NCBI GenBank assembly: GCA_047967505.1
Contig: CM106540.1
Reading direction: 5' to 3' (one strand)
Origin: Dipteris shenzhenensis
Taxonomy: Eukaryota > Polypodiophyta > Polypodiopsida > Gleicheniales
DNA: 64,000 nt
This document shows, one piece after another, positions 35,532-47,205 of the stretch. The position numbers and the translations under genes are program-made. Position 1 is the first letter of the stretch, and each line of letters opens with the position of its first letter. The notes below the pieces were generated by a model. It saw nothing but the letters and a program-made list of their open reading frames with translations, made no database searches and had not been told where the DNA came from.

Positions 35532-38010
35532 TCACACCCCTTTAATGGGAATGTCCTTCCTCTCCGTCAAACCAAGAGCTAGTCGGTGTTTCTCAAATAG
35601 CTCTTTACCAAGTGGTTTGGTAAAGATGTCTGCAACATTCTCCTTGCTATCACAATGCTGTAGTGTGATGTCACCAAGTAACACTCTTTCTTTAATGAAG
35701 TGCTCTCTGACATCAATGTGCTTTGTCCTGGAGTGATAGACTGGAATTTTCAGCCAATGCTTGAGCCGATTGATTATCACAGTATATTGTTGTTGGCTTT
35801 GAGTTATCAAAGTAATCTATTTTTGACAATAGTCTTCTGAGCCATATAGCCTCACATGCACCTATAGTGAGTGCTCTATATTCTGCTTCCGTCGAAGACA
35901 AAGAAATAGTTGGCTGTTTGTTTGACAACCATGATATAGCACCTTGACCAAGGAAAAATGCATATCCCTATGTCGATCTCCTGGTCTCATGATCTCTGTC
36001 ATAGTCACTGTCACAGTATCCATGCAACCATGGATGACTTCCTTTGTATTTTTATCCCAAACTGTCTTGTACCTTTGATGTATCTCAAGACTCTTTTCGC
36101 TGCATTCCAATGAGACTGTTTTGGATTTGCCATAAACTGTACTAGTGAGCTTACTGCATAACAAATATCTAGCCGTGTGATTGTCAGATATATAAGAGAT
36201 CCGATGAGTTGCTTGTAGTATCTGTCATTGACTGTAGGCTTTTCTGAATCTTTAGTAAGTTTCAAACTCTGTTCCATGGGAGTGGCTGCAATCTTGCAAT
36301 CTGCCATATGAAACTTCTTCAGGAGACTATCAACATACTTGAGTTGACTCATGAATGTGCTATCTGAATCTCTCTAGAACTCAATTCCAAGACAATAGTG
36401 CATAAGTCCAAGATCTTTCATGTCGAACTCTGCAGACTCTCTGCAGATAAGTCTCGTTTTAGTTTTCTGATGAAGCTATCCTTGTGTCCTGTCACAATCA
36501 GATCATCTATGTACAAAAGTGTAATAGTAATGTCTTCCCCTTGAACTTTGTAGTAGAGAGTATGATCTGCATTGGACTTCATGTATCCCAGATTAGCAAA
36601 ATACTTATCAATTCTACTGTACCAACTTCTGGGTGCTTGCTTTAAGCCGTAGATTTCTTGAGATGGCAAACTTTATTCTCCTTTCCTGGTTCAACATAAT
36701 CTGCTAGTTGTTGCATGTAGACTTCCTCATCTAGGTAACCATTGAGAAATGCATTCTTGACATCGAGCTGATACACATTTCATCTGATGAGTGTCACTAG
36801 TGATATCAAGAACCGTATGGAATCCATCTTTGCTACTACTGGAGCATAAGTCTCATCATAATCTTGACCATATTGTTGTGCAAATCCTTTTGCAACTAGT
36901 CTGGCTTTGTATCTTTGAATACTGCCATCTGGATTGTACTTCACTTTGTATACCCATTTGTTTACTATGGCCTTCTTTCCTGTTGGAAGGTCACATAATT
37001 CCCAAGTATTATTCTTATACAAAGCATCCATTTCTTCATTCATAGCAGTTTGCCATTCCGGCTTGTCTATTGTGTCTTTGAAGTACAGTGGCTCTTCTGT
37101 AGCCATGATGGTAGTCATAAGAGCATAGTTGGTGGTTTCCACCTGAATTGCTTTGCCTTTCTCAGCAAATGTCAATTTGGCTGGTGGTCTGCTTTCCCTA
37201 GTAGACAGTCTGAGATGCTATGGCTCTACTTGGGGTGTTGTTGGCAATTCTTGCTCTTCTTCATCAACCTGTTCTATAGATGACTGTGAAGTCAATTCTT
37301 CTATCTCCTGTGTAGGTGAGGTTTTCCATTCTGATTCCTCATCAAAGATTACATCTCTGGTGATAATGACCCTGCGGTTGATGGGATCATACAATTTATA
37401 TGCTCTGCTTTCTTCACTGTAGCCAACCATGATACACTTGCATGACTTCGCATCCAATTTTCTGTGATGATCATCATGTATGTGGGCATATGCTATGCAA
37501 CCAAATATGCAGAGATGCCCAATGTGTGGCTTGTGTCCAGTGAATGCTTCATAAGGAGTCATATCCTATATCAGTTTAGTAGGAAGCCGATTAAGCAAAT
37601 AGTTTGCAGTGGCTATTGCTACTGCCCAATACTAATTCAAAAGATGCTTTTCACTAAGCATTGCTCTAACACTGTCTGCTAAAGTCCCATTCTTCCTTTC
37701 AGCTCTTGCATTCTGCTAAGGAGTATCTGTGACCTTGATCTTTCTGCCTGTCTGGTTTTCTACCATGGCTTTGAATTCTTGAAATCTAGAAAACCTTTAG
37801 ATTTCTCTTTCAGAAAGTAGACCCAATAATATCTACTGTAGTTGTCGATGAAAGTCAAGTAATAAAGTGAACCATTGATGTTGCAGGTCTGGGCATAACC
37901 CCATACATCTGTATGTATCAAATCAAGAATATCTCGTGCACGAGAGGTACTTTTGCCAAAGTTGGTTCACTTTTGTTTACCGAAGCAGCATGCTTCGCAA
38001 ACTTATAGAA
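35532..38010 (-). pseudogene. Copia pol fragment, second family
   Basis: Minus-strand homology starts in the integrase zinc region (CEACCFGKQK, about 38000) and continues with LIHTDVWG, TFIDNYSR and KPHIGHLCIFGCIAYAH. RT blocks follow (KWVYKVKYNPDGSIQRYKA, YGLKQAPRSW, LLYIDDLIVTG at about 36520). RNase H has STEAEYRAL, YCDNQSAQALAE and ADIFTKPLGKE, ending at 35532. At least six frame breaks separate these pieces. It has no gag or 5' LTR, because homology stops at about 38010 against a dispersed repeat. The Tnt1-like motif spelling differs from the 21.8-27.8 kb element, so it is another lineage. Confidence 0.9.
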
Positions 38011-38029
38011 CTGCAATATATAAAATCTG

Positions 38030-38520
38030 ATCTGTATTACAAGGCTTGTGGCAATGATGCTAGGAATAGCCAAGAGGCTTTATAAGGCTCAAATGATGTG
38101 CACAATGCCGTGAGATAGACAAATAGGCTTTGCAATGGTGGCATGTGTGTGTGAAATCAAATGCTATCTGCCCACTGAAACAATCTGCAATGCCTTTGTA
38201 CTCTTTGAAGTTTGCTCACTAGTGAACTAATGTAATGATGTGAAACCATATGTGAGCATATGGACTGACTCCGAGTAGGTACTAGTCGGGAATTTCGGGC
38301 ATGGCTTAGATTGGCAACTTGGGGAAATTCAAAGCATCCCCTCTATGGCGATCTAGTCTACTCTGATCTAGATCTATACCAACCGTCGATCGATGAAAGA
38401 ATAACCAATAATTCCTTTTCTTTTGTTCTTTTTAAGTGCTGGGTGAGATGCGTTGATGTAGAGGCAAATGTGCATGAAGGAAGTGGCTTTGTTGGCGAGG
38501 CTCAAATGTGAGTGTAACTT
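38030..38520. repeat. Dispersed repeat, copy 1
   Basis: Direct-orientation relative of 59340-59900. The clearest shared block is about 38224-38470, containing GCATGGCTT, TTGGCAACTTGG and ACCAACCGTCGA. The leading part shares the AGGCTTTA(T/C)AAGGCT word. Divergence is moderate. It has no coding potential and may be a SINE, a MITE or an LTR piece. Confidence 0.7.
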
Positions 38521-38659
38521 GCACCAAAATGTGTGCATGATGTGACGAGCACGTAGAGCACAAAAAATGAGCGACTTTCCTTTTTGGAGCACCCTCAAAT
38601 TCTTCCTGGATCAAGAGATACGACTTGATCTAGGTGGAGGGGCAAAAGGAGTGCAAATG

Positions 38660-39040
38660 GTGCTCAATGATGATGTGTCACTATGGATCACATGCAGTGA
38701 TAATGTGGCACTGTGCCTAGCAAGAGGTGTGCTAGTGGAGCCCTATGCTGAGGTGGCAGGAGTGGTCACATGCAGTGACTCTGGAGCACTGTGTGTGCCT
38801 ACAGAGGTCCAGTGTGCCACATGGCACTGATGATGTGGTAGATGATGATGTCAGCAATGATGACATGGCACTAATAATGTGGCACTGGTGATGTGGCATT
38901 GGTGACATGGCACAAATGACGTGGCACTAGTGATGTGGCAGATGATGTGGATAGATGATATGGCAGATGATGTGGCCAGATGATATGGATTGCTGATGTG
39001 GCATGGCATAGCAACATGATAGGATTTGTTGATGTGGCAT
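38660..39040. repeat. GATGTGGCA minisatellite
   Basis: Short variable units around GATGTGGCACTG or GATGATGTGGCA repeat from about 38825 to 39040, with looser versions from 38660. Confidence 0.85.
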
Positions 39041-39391
39041 AAGGATAGGGGTAACACATGGCAAGTAGGGTGAAGTCACCCGGAGTTGAATGGACATACT
39101 ACAATGGCTGTCTCCATGCCCGTGAAGATGGATGCCCCTCACACCTAGCTTCTTCCACTCTCTTGCTAATCCTACCCTTGAGGATTACCAAGCTGCTCAA
39201 ACCATTTGCCTAGTTCTTTCCCCCCTCCCCTCTGCTCCCCCTTCTGCAACTAACACTCTACCATATTTCTCCCCCATGTCCCCAGATTCTCTCCTTGCCC
39301 CGTCATCACCTTCGACACTCCTTGTGCTTCCATCAGCAAAAAATGACTAAGTATTTGATTTTGAATATCAGGATCTGGATAATCAAATTCA

Positions 39392-40108
39392 TACGCCCAT
39401 GCAAGTTCCAATGATGGGTATGATTTTGATGAGATACCACTTCCCAGTAACCCCATCAAGGAATTTTGGAGCAAATATCTTGATATGAAAACTCGAGGTG
39501 GATGGACCCTGTACAACTTTCCTACCAACCTTCATCAGCGTCAAATTAGTAAAGGTTGGATTAGCAAGTTGGATCCACAACTTGATTGGCGCCGCCCCAA
39601 GCTCTTTGATGTAATATTCTTGAAGGAGTGCCTACAGGCACGCCCATGTCTCAAAACCCATCCCAAGTTCTATGCACTTTCATGGCATAAAAAATGGGAA
39701 GCCAACATACACACTTTGGATGAGAATCGAACCATTAATTAGCCAATGATCGAACCATACTTTGGTGTTGAATGGAATATCCAAGGCACAATGGTCCGAG
39801 CACTTCAGCAACATGAGCAAATAATGCGCGGCAACATTGATTGCTTCCTTCGCCTAAGTGCTATATTATGTAAAACATTGGAATTCATTCTGGAGGTCCC
39901 ATGTTACCTCGATTCCCATTTGCCTCCACTCAGTTTCAATCCCAATGAAAGGGTCGATGCTCAGATTACAAGCCAACTCTATCAAAGAGTGATCTTCTTA
40001 GAAGCATGCCACATTTCTCTGTTCGAGCAAATGGTGGATACAGGCTACCTGGAAACTGAGCAAAAATTGTATGGTGCCAAGGCTTTACATCAGGATCGAT
40101 TGGCATGA
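39392..40108 (+). pseudogene. Unrecognised protein-coding relic
   Basis: One plus-strand frame stays open for about 238 codons except for a single TAG at 39740-39742. Composition is protein-like and not repetitive. Segments include EIPLPSNPIKEFWSKYLDMK, GWTLYNFPTNLHQRQ, YFGVEWNIQGTMVRALQQHE and EACHISLFEQMVDTGYLE. No start codon or splice site is certain. I do not recognise the family. It could be a gag-like or other transposon protein, or an exon of a dead host gene. Confidence 0.5.
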
Positions 40109-40319
40109 CACAAGTTCCACAGCTACTAGAGTAAAAGCATGGCCACCTAGATACGTGCTCACAATCAGCCATAACCCAAGGATGGGTAATAAAATGGATC
40201 CAGGAGTATGTTGTCTCTATGCCAACATGGACTTAGGTAGAGCAGAATGTGTGTGTAGAGTCGTGGCAAAGCTCTGTTTGTACTTGCATAAGGCTAGAAA
40301 TAATCCCTCTTAGAACTCC

Positions 40320-40640
40320 AACTTGCATGTTCTACATGCAAGTTCTACATACGATTCCTACATGCAACTCCTAAATGCAAATTCTACATGCAAGTTCTAC
40401 ATGCAACTCCTACATGTGAGTTCTACATGCGAGTTCTACATGCAACTTCTACATGCAAGTTCTACATGTGAGTTGTACATGCAACTCCTACATGCAACTC
40501 CTACATGCAAGTTCTACATGCGAGTTCTACATGCGAGTTCTACATACAACTCCTACATGCAACTCCTACATGCGAGTTCTACATGCAACTCTTACATGCA
40601 ACTTCTATATGCAAGTTCTACATGTAGAAAGAGAATGTGT
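40320..40640. repeat. 13-bp minisatellite, TTCTACATGCAAG type
   Basis: About 24 head-to-tail units of 13-14 bp with variants (GCAAC, GCGAG, GTGAG). A degenerate inverted counterpart flanks the related element at 20985-21190. Confidence 0.95.
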
Positions 40641-41000
40641 TACAATTCCTACATGCAGAGAGAGAAGCTCTCCAACTTGTATAAATACCCCATAATGGAA
40701 TGAAGCCTAGACTCTTTGGGGCATTGCGTTGAGTTCTACTTTGGTATTCCAAGCAATTGTCTCAAGTGTCCATGCTTCCTTGCACTCCATGTCCAAAAGC
40801 ATGTCCTAACCTTGCAACTCCTCCTCCCCTCTCCTCCAACCTTGCAACCCATCCTCTCCCTCTCCTCCTCCTCCCTCCTCTCCCTCTCCCCCTCCCTCCT
40901 CCTCCTCCCTCCTCTCTCTTCTTTCCCCCATGCTCTTACACCTTCTTCCTCTCCCACTCCTATGCTCCCCCTAAACCCTAAGTTGTTCCTCAATCCTTAA
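40641..41000 (+). repeat. Dispersed element, partner of 20.7-21.0 kb
   Basis: Reverse-complement relative of 20690-20990. It has a TATA-like TGTATAAATACC (40677), a conserved segment with CTTTGGGGCATTG, then a C/T-only arm. Confidence 0.75.
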
Positions 41001-41039
41001 TCTCCACGATCTATGAAGGAGACGAGCTCCACCATGTAC

Positions 41040-41255
41040 TCAATCTGAACCTTGGATCCTTCTTCTAACGTTGGAACCTCTTCTAAACTCTAGAACCTCT
41101 CTCTAAACCTTGGACCTCCTTCTAACCCTTAAACCTCCTTCTAAACCTCGGATCATCCTTCTAATCCTTGAACCTCTTCTAAACTCTGGAACCTCCTTCT
41201 AAACCCTGGAACCTCCTTCTAACCCTTAAACTCCTCCTAAACCCTGCAACCCCCA
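41040..41255. repeat. CTTCTAAACC minisatellite
   Basis: Irregular units containing CCTTCTAAACCCTGGAACCT or close variants, about eight copies. Confidence 0.85.
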
Positions 41256-42265
41256 ATGAAGACGAAAGCCTTCATTACCTCAACCATGATGATACATGTT
41301 CCTTTTACACATGCATGCACTACGTTTGCTTACCACACTTAAGCCTACATCTCTCATTGGAACACGACTCGAGGTCCTAAGCTACACATATACTACAAAC
41401 AACAACCCTGATATATTTGTAGGTGACAAAAAGCCTCGGAACCTTGCATACTGAGAATACCTTGATCTTCCTACGGAAGCCATAGGAAAGAGCCAACAAT
41501 ACACAAAGATATATTGTGTTTACATTTTGTCCATTTCTTTAAGCTTATTTATGTAGATAAGAAAGCTTTTACTTATGTTTTTAACCCTTTAAGTTGCTCT
41601 TTAAATCTTTCTAGTATGGTTTCCTATCTCTTTTAATGTTGTCTAATTTGGTTACTTACATGTTTTAAGTCTTTATGGTTAATTAGTTGCTTTAATCAAT
41701 TAATTGCCACTAAATACGTATAGAAATTCTTAAGCAAATTTGTCTAGATTGCCCTTGTACAATGATGGGTGAGTATTACCCCCCATTTTTAATTAATATT
41801 TAATTACTTTTTTCTAAAAAAGGTGTGATTTTTTTCTCTAATTTAGGAATTCCTAGTCAAGCAAGTTATGTACATTTTATTTTTCTAACCTATTGTCAAG
41901 CTATGATTAACCCCCATATTTAAAAAGGGTGTGGACTACCCCCCTATAACAAGTAATTTTTCTCTTAAGATGATGATGGTTGTGGACTAAACCCCTTTTT
42001 TTCACTCATTTTTTGTGGTGTATCTCCTTTTTTATCCTTGGTGACTCTTTTTATGCATTAGAATCTAGAAGGTTGTGCATGTTCGTAGGTAAAGCAATAA
42101 CAAGCCAGGGAACACAGGCATTACCTGTCTACCCAAAGCATGCTATATTGTTCTAACATATAGTGTATTTGGATGTTGGCCAGGTAAGTGGACCCTGACC
42201 TCAAAGCCTGAACTACCTGATGGATTCGCAATTTTTGTACTAATTCTAGTCAGCAAACTAGTCAA
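41256..42265. other. AT-rich spacer
   Basis: No gene or element that I can support. Homopolymer-rich, AT-rich DNA. Confidence 0.45.
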
Positions 42266-42269
42266 TATA

Positions 42270-42718
42270 AAGAAAAATTCTTTGGCTAGCTTGCCTATTT
42301 TCTTTTTTATAAAAGTTTTGGATTGCAATATTGTCAAAAAGTACTTCAATTTAGTTTTATTTATTTATATTTTCCAACCAATGCTTTTTTATCCAAATGA
42401 TTGAATTAATTGTATGGTTCATTTATTGATGGGATTATTAAATCTAAACACACACACTGATCTCCCAACTAGCCTTTGGTCGTGAGCTAGTACCATACAA
42501 TTAATTCATTAATATTGGATAATTTTAAGCATGTTAAATCTTTGTCTTTAGAAAAATTCTTTTGCAAATCCTCCTATTTTCTTTTTTAAATAAAAGTTTA
42601 GACTACAATTGTTAAAGGGTACTTCAATTTAGTTTTATTTATTTATTTATATTTTTCCAAAACAATGCTTTTTAATCCAATTGTATGGCTCATTTATTGA
42701 TGAGACTATTAAATCTAA

Positions 42719-42725
<7 letters not shown>
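42270..42725. repeat. Diverged tandem duplication, about 280 bp period
   Basis: Two related segments (42270-42455 and 42553-42725) share AAAAGTACTTCAATTTAG or a variant, TTATTTATTTATATTTT and a final AAATCTAAACACACACAC. Confidence 0.8.
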
Positions 42726-42751
<26 letters not shown>

Positions 42752-42800
42752 CACGCGCGCGTGCACACACACACACACACACACACACACCCGCACACAC
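42716..42800. repeat. (CA)n tract, LINE target site
   Basis: A (CA)n run with CGCGCG and CCCG interruptions. Its last 17 bases (42784-42800) are the target-site duplication of the adjoining LINE. Confidence 0.95.
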
Positions 42801-43084
42801 TTTTTTTTTTTTTTGTGGGAAGAAATCCTTTATTGTTGGAAAATAATTACATTCATAGTTACTTCAAAAGCGAAGTAGCTACTACTCAACTGAAGATCTC
42901 AGTATAAACTGTATACACATCCTGATCTATCAAACGAGTCTGAAAACAATCATAGAATGATTGTTGCAGAGAGCGTTTGAAAAAAAGAAAGGATGAAAAT
43001 AGTGGATCACCAAAGACTCTATGATTTCTGTCCATCCATAAAGTCCATAGGGTCCAATAGCGCACCCAGACAAAAAATAAATCA

Positions 43085-46000
43085 AAACCCTATCTCTGTG
43101 GATGAAAGCCAAACAACCAGAAAAATTTGCCAAAAATAACAGTAGGAAATCGCGCTCGAAGCCTCTGTCGGATGAGAGCAATGAGATCAGAAGTATGTGG
43201 ACAGAACCAAAAAATGTGAAGCACCGATTCAGTAGAGTGCTGGCATCTGTGACAAACAGTTGAAGCAATATGTCTTTGTGCGAGTAACTGTTCGGATGGA
43301 AAAATGCCAAGGAGAACTCGCCATAGGAAAAGCTGTTGTCGAAGAGGGACTTTGTAATGCCAAAGGAGACGCAGCCCTTTTCTCCACCACTTCATTGAAC
43401 GATCCATATGCCAAACAGTATTTGCTCGGTGAGAAATCCAAGGTGGAGGTAATAACACTTTATACAGAGATGACACTGTGATATGTGAGAGCTTCAAAGG
43501 ACGGACGTATAAGGAAGGAGAGCATAAAATCCAATCTCAAGCTGATTCTGAAGTTCCAAATGAGGTACCGGCAAGTACGGTTGGAGCATTGCTGAAATTT
43601 TATGCCATAGAGGATGATAGTGAGCTCCCAAACCATACTTGTGAGCAGCCATGGAAAAAGATAAAATTGTGCCATCATCCTAAAGTACATCCGCCACAGA
43701 TGAAATGCCTTTGAAGGAGAAAAAATAAGAATGTCTGGGTTCTTGTATGGCCAAAGGAGGGTGGAATACTTTAGACCAAAAAATATTCTCTACCCTCAAA
43801 GAGTTGCCCGATAGAGAGTCCCTGCCATGCCATTCCAAGTGGGATAAGATGTGTTTCCAATCAAGAAGCAGACGAGAGACAAAAGGGCAGCCTCTGATCT
43901 TGCCTTGGATAGAGCCAAATAAAAAATCCCATTGAGTAGGCTGTCAATTCCCAAAGGCAGATGTATGAAGATGTAATAAGAGAGAGCGGATCATGAAAGC
44001 CCAGGGCTGATCTCCTTTCATAAACTGTATCATCATTTTCCCTCTGTGAGCAAGTAAATGCATTTGAATATTGAGAATGTTCAGACCCCCGTGCATCTTT
44101 AGAGAACAGAGACGATGCATAGAGAGTAATCTGAAACTTTTCTTGCCATGTTTTGAACGCCAGAAAATTTCCATGATAGCTGACATAAATGAAACCAGAT
44201 CTGCCTTAGTGAACATAGTGAGAGGCAGATAAAATTGTATGTAGGCTATCAAAATGGATTGCGTGATTCGCAGACGAACATGTAATGGCCAAGTTGCAAG
44301 CTTCCAATATTCAAGTTTTGCCCTTAACTTTGCTAGCACCCAATCAGTTTGTTGTGAATGGGTGAGTCCCCAGCCTAGAGGATAACCGAGATGTCGAATG
44401 AATTGAGAAGCGGGGATAATTTCCCCAGGCCACAGAAGGTTGTGCCATTCCTATGCATGTAACGGCAGCAATTTTAATTTCTGAAAATTTACTCGAAGGC
44501 CAGCAGCCAATCCATATGTAGAAAGAGCGTGCATAATCATGGACAGATCAGCCTGAGTATTTTTTGGAGTAAAGAATGAATCATCAGCATATGCCTAAGC
44601 AATCATGCTATGACTACCAAGAATCTCCAAACCGTGCAGCTGGTCAGTGTCCAAGAGGTGTCCAAGAGGTGATCCAGATATTGAAGCAGTGGATGAGTGG
44701 CTATGGCAAAAGGTAAAGCACTCAGGGGACATCCTTGCCTGACAGAACAACCAAGAGTCCAAGATGGAGAAATATCCCCTGAAAGTATGCAGGCAGCTTT
44801 ACTATCTTGATATAGCCAAGTGATGAGTTGCTGCATTTTTGTGCCAAAACCCAATGCCTGCATATTCGATGAAATAAAATCCCACTGAACAGTATCAAAG
44901 GCTTTGGCAATATCAACTTGCAATAACAAAACATCCTGCTGTGTGTATTTGGCATATTCAATTCCAATGTAGGCATTAGCAATGTTATCTGTGATATGCC
45001 TGCGCAGGACAAAGCCATATTGAGCAGGATGCAACCCATCATGTAAAAACCCCTTTAGCCGATCAACAATCATTTTGGTAGTGACTTTGTAAATTACGGG
45101 CATAAGAGTGATAGGTCTCCAGTCTGCCAAAGACTCACAAATTTGTTTTTTGGGAAGGAGTTTAACAAGACCTCTCTTCCATGTGTCCGGCATTTGCTGA
45201 TTTTGCCACGCAACATTCACCATATATAGCAATTTATGCTTCAAAATGGGCCAATATTCTAGAAAAAATTCGACTGTTAAACCATCCCATCCTGGAGATT
45301 TCCATCTACCACAGGATTTGATCGCATCTGACAGTTCCCTCTCGGTAAAGGGTTCCTCCAATTCCAAAGCTTGAGTATGGGAAATGATAGGAGAAACATG
45401 TTACAACAGTAAATTTCGTGCAAGCAGAATCTGTTGCGAGGGAGGAGCTGCAGAGCCAAATTGCTGAGAGAACTGATGCGCACAAACAGAAGCAAGCTGT
45501 GACCGTGAAGTAGTCCATGATCCATCAGGCAAGAGCACTCTGCAAATTTCTGTTTTGATTCTCCTCTGATGTAAACTTTTGAAAAATTCTTTGGAAGAGA
45601 AACCTTTATCTGTAGAGGCTCTTTGTCTTGCTCTAGTCTCCCATTTGGCCAGTTTCCTGTGATCATTTAGTTTAAGACAATGTCTAGTCTGGCATAATGT
45701 TGTTTGCTCATGTATGAACAACGAACGATGATGGCTGAGTTCAGTGAGATCTTGACAAGTGGATTTGGCCTGAGCAATGGTTTCCCTCAGAGTCTTCATG
45801 TAAGACTTGCCATAAGCTCTAATCAAAACTTGCATTTTGGAAATAAAAGAATCCCAGGCACCATCAACATGAATATGGCTGCTAGAGGATAGACAATGAG
45901 ATGCTTCAGTAACCATTGCCTTGAAATCAGCATGTTTCAAATAGCTATTGTTTATGATTAAAAGTCTCCTTTGTGGCAATCTATCATCAGGCATGTTATG

Positions 46001-46711
46001 AAAAGATAACCTCAACCATAGAGGTGCATGGTCTGAATGCACAAAGGCATAGTCAATCCACATTTTGCATGTAAAATCCCCATTTTGTTGGGGAGCTACA
46101 CTATACCATTGATCCAGACGTGCTTGATAAGTGGAAAAAGCATTATGTTGAAAAGTGTAGCCCGGTGACAAAGGCTGCAATTCCTTCCAAAGGTCAACCA
46201 AATCCAGATGCAATAGTAGTTGAGGCCATGCATGCCTTTCAGGAGATAACATATGGTCATGTCTGGAAGTGTTGTCTCCCTGTTGTGGAGCATTATTGAA
46301 ATCCCCACATATGTAGGCATGATATCTCCATGGATATTGTTGCATGGCATCCCAAATTGCAGTTCTCTCTCTAGAGGACTGAGGTGCATAAATAGAAGCA
46401 AATTCAAACACCTCTCCTCTAATAATGCATTGGAGAACGAGCCATTTGCCTTTGTTGTCATTTAAAGCAATGACTGGTTGAAACTCATGTTTGATCAGAA
46501 AGACTACCCCTGAGAAAGAGTGCTCCCCAGCATAGAAAATATCATATCCACAGTAGTGTCCTGTCTTGCCTGCATAGATATGTTGATTGTGTTCGTGTAA
46601 TGCCACTATGTCAGGCTGAAATCTGTTGATGTACAGCCACACAGATTTCCATTTCCTACTGTCACACATGCCATGGACATTGAGTGTAAAGCATTTGATG
46701 TGAGCAATCAT
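43085..46711 (-). pseudogene. LINE ORF2: endonuclease, RT, zf-RVT
   Basis: The endonuclease (46711 to about 45950) keeps FTLNVHGM, ALHEHNQ, SIYAPQSSRER, GDFNNAP and SDHAP, the expected Asn, Glu, Asp and His positions. RT covers about 45367-44580: SPGWDGLTVEFF, WRPITLMPVIYK, QYGFVLRRH, VDIAKAFDTVQWDF (motif A), VRQGCPLSALPF and YADD (44580-44591). A TAG precedes YADD by one codon. An 11-bp tandem duplication near 44655 shifts the frame. The end has the Cys-His pattern CHRCQHSTESVLHIFWFC (about 43250), the zf-RVT domain of plant LINEs. Confidence 0.93.
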
Positions 46712-46767
46712 ATGTACAGGTATTTATAGTAATATAACAACTATGTACAGCAGCAAAATTTATGGGG

Positions 46768-47136
46768 TTAGCCTTGCATTTCTATCTCAGGGTCAAGGCC
46801 TTGCCCCTGAGAAGAAGTAGCCACCTGAGAAGTAGACAGCAAAGCAGCAACCTCTTCTTCAAGGAAGAGTGTTCTGCTGGCTGTTACTGCAGCCCATGTA
46901 ATCCCAATGCCTGTATTTATCTCTGAGGTATTTCCGCTAGAAGATGCTTCATTCCAAGTGCGGGGGGGTGGAATTCTTCGAGCAGAAATAACTTTTCTTC
47001 GACTCTGCCAGCCATCAGTTGGAGGTTGCTGTCCTTTGGTCATGGATTGAATAGAAGGGGGTGAATGTGAAGTGAAATTCCCATTTGGAGCCATTGGAGC
47101 TTTGCCTTTATCTTGACTCCCAGAAGGCTGTCTACT
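46768..47136 (-). pseudogene. LINE ORF1 C-terminal part
   Basis: About 120 residues in frame before ORF2. They are polar and low in hydrophobics (GKAPMAPNGNFTSHSPPS, DGWQSRRKVISARR) and end at 46768. Upstream sequence is missing because the element was truncated at insertion. ORF1 of L1-like elements binds the element RNA, but no zinc knuckle or RRM remains here. Confidence 0.65.
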
Positions 47137-47205
47137 CACACACCCGCACACACACACACACACACACACACATGCACACACACACGTACATACCCCCTAA
47201 CCCCT
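47137..47205. repeat. (CA)n tract with right LINE target duplication
   Basis: Continuation of the interrupted CA tract. Its first 17 bases duplicate 42784-42800. Confidence 0.95.

Larger units (their letters stand above)
42801..47136 (-). mobile_element. L1-like LINE, 5'-truncated, with 17-bp TSD
   Basis: The minus-strand element ends in a poly-A tail (plus-strand T run, 42801-42814) and begins inside ORF1 at 47136. The 17-bp sequence CACACACCCGCACACAC occurs at both edges (42784-42800 and 47137-47153), so target-primed reverse transcription placed it inside a (CA)n tract. Gene order is an ORF1 remnant, an apurinic-type endonuclease, reverse transcriptase and a C-terminal zf-RVT, as in plant L1 elements. 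5' truncation is typical of this mechanism. ORF2 has several stops and an 11-bp duplication, so it is dead. Confidence 0.95.
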
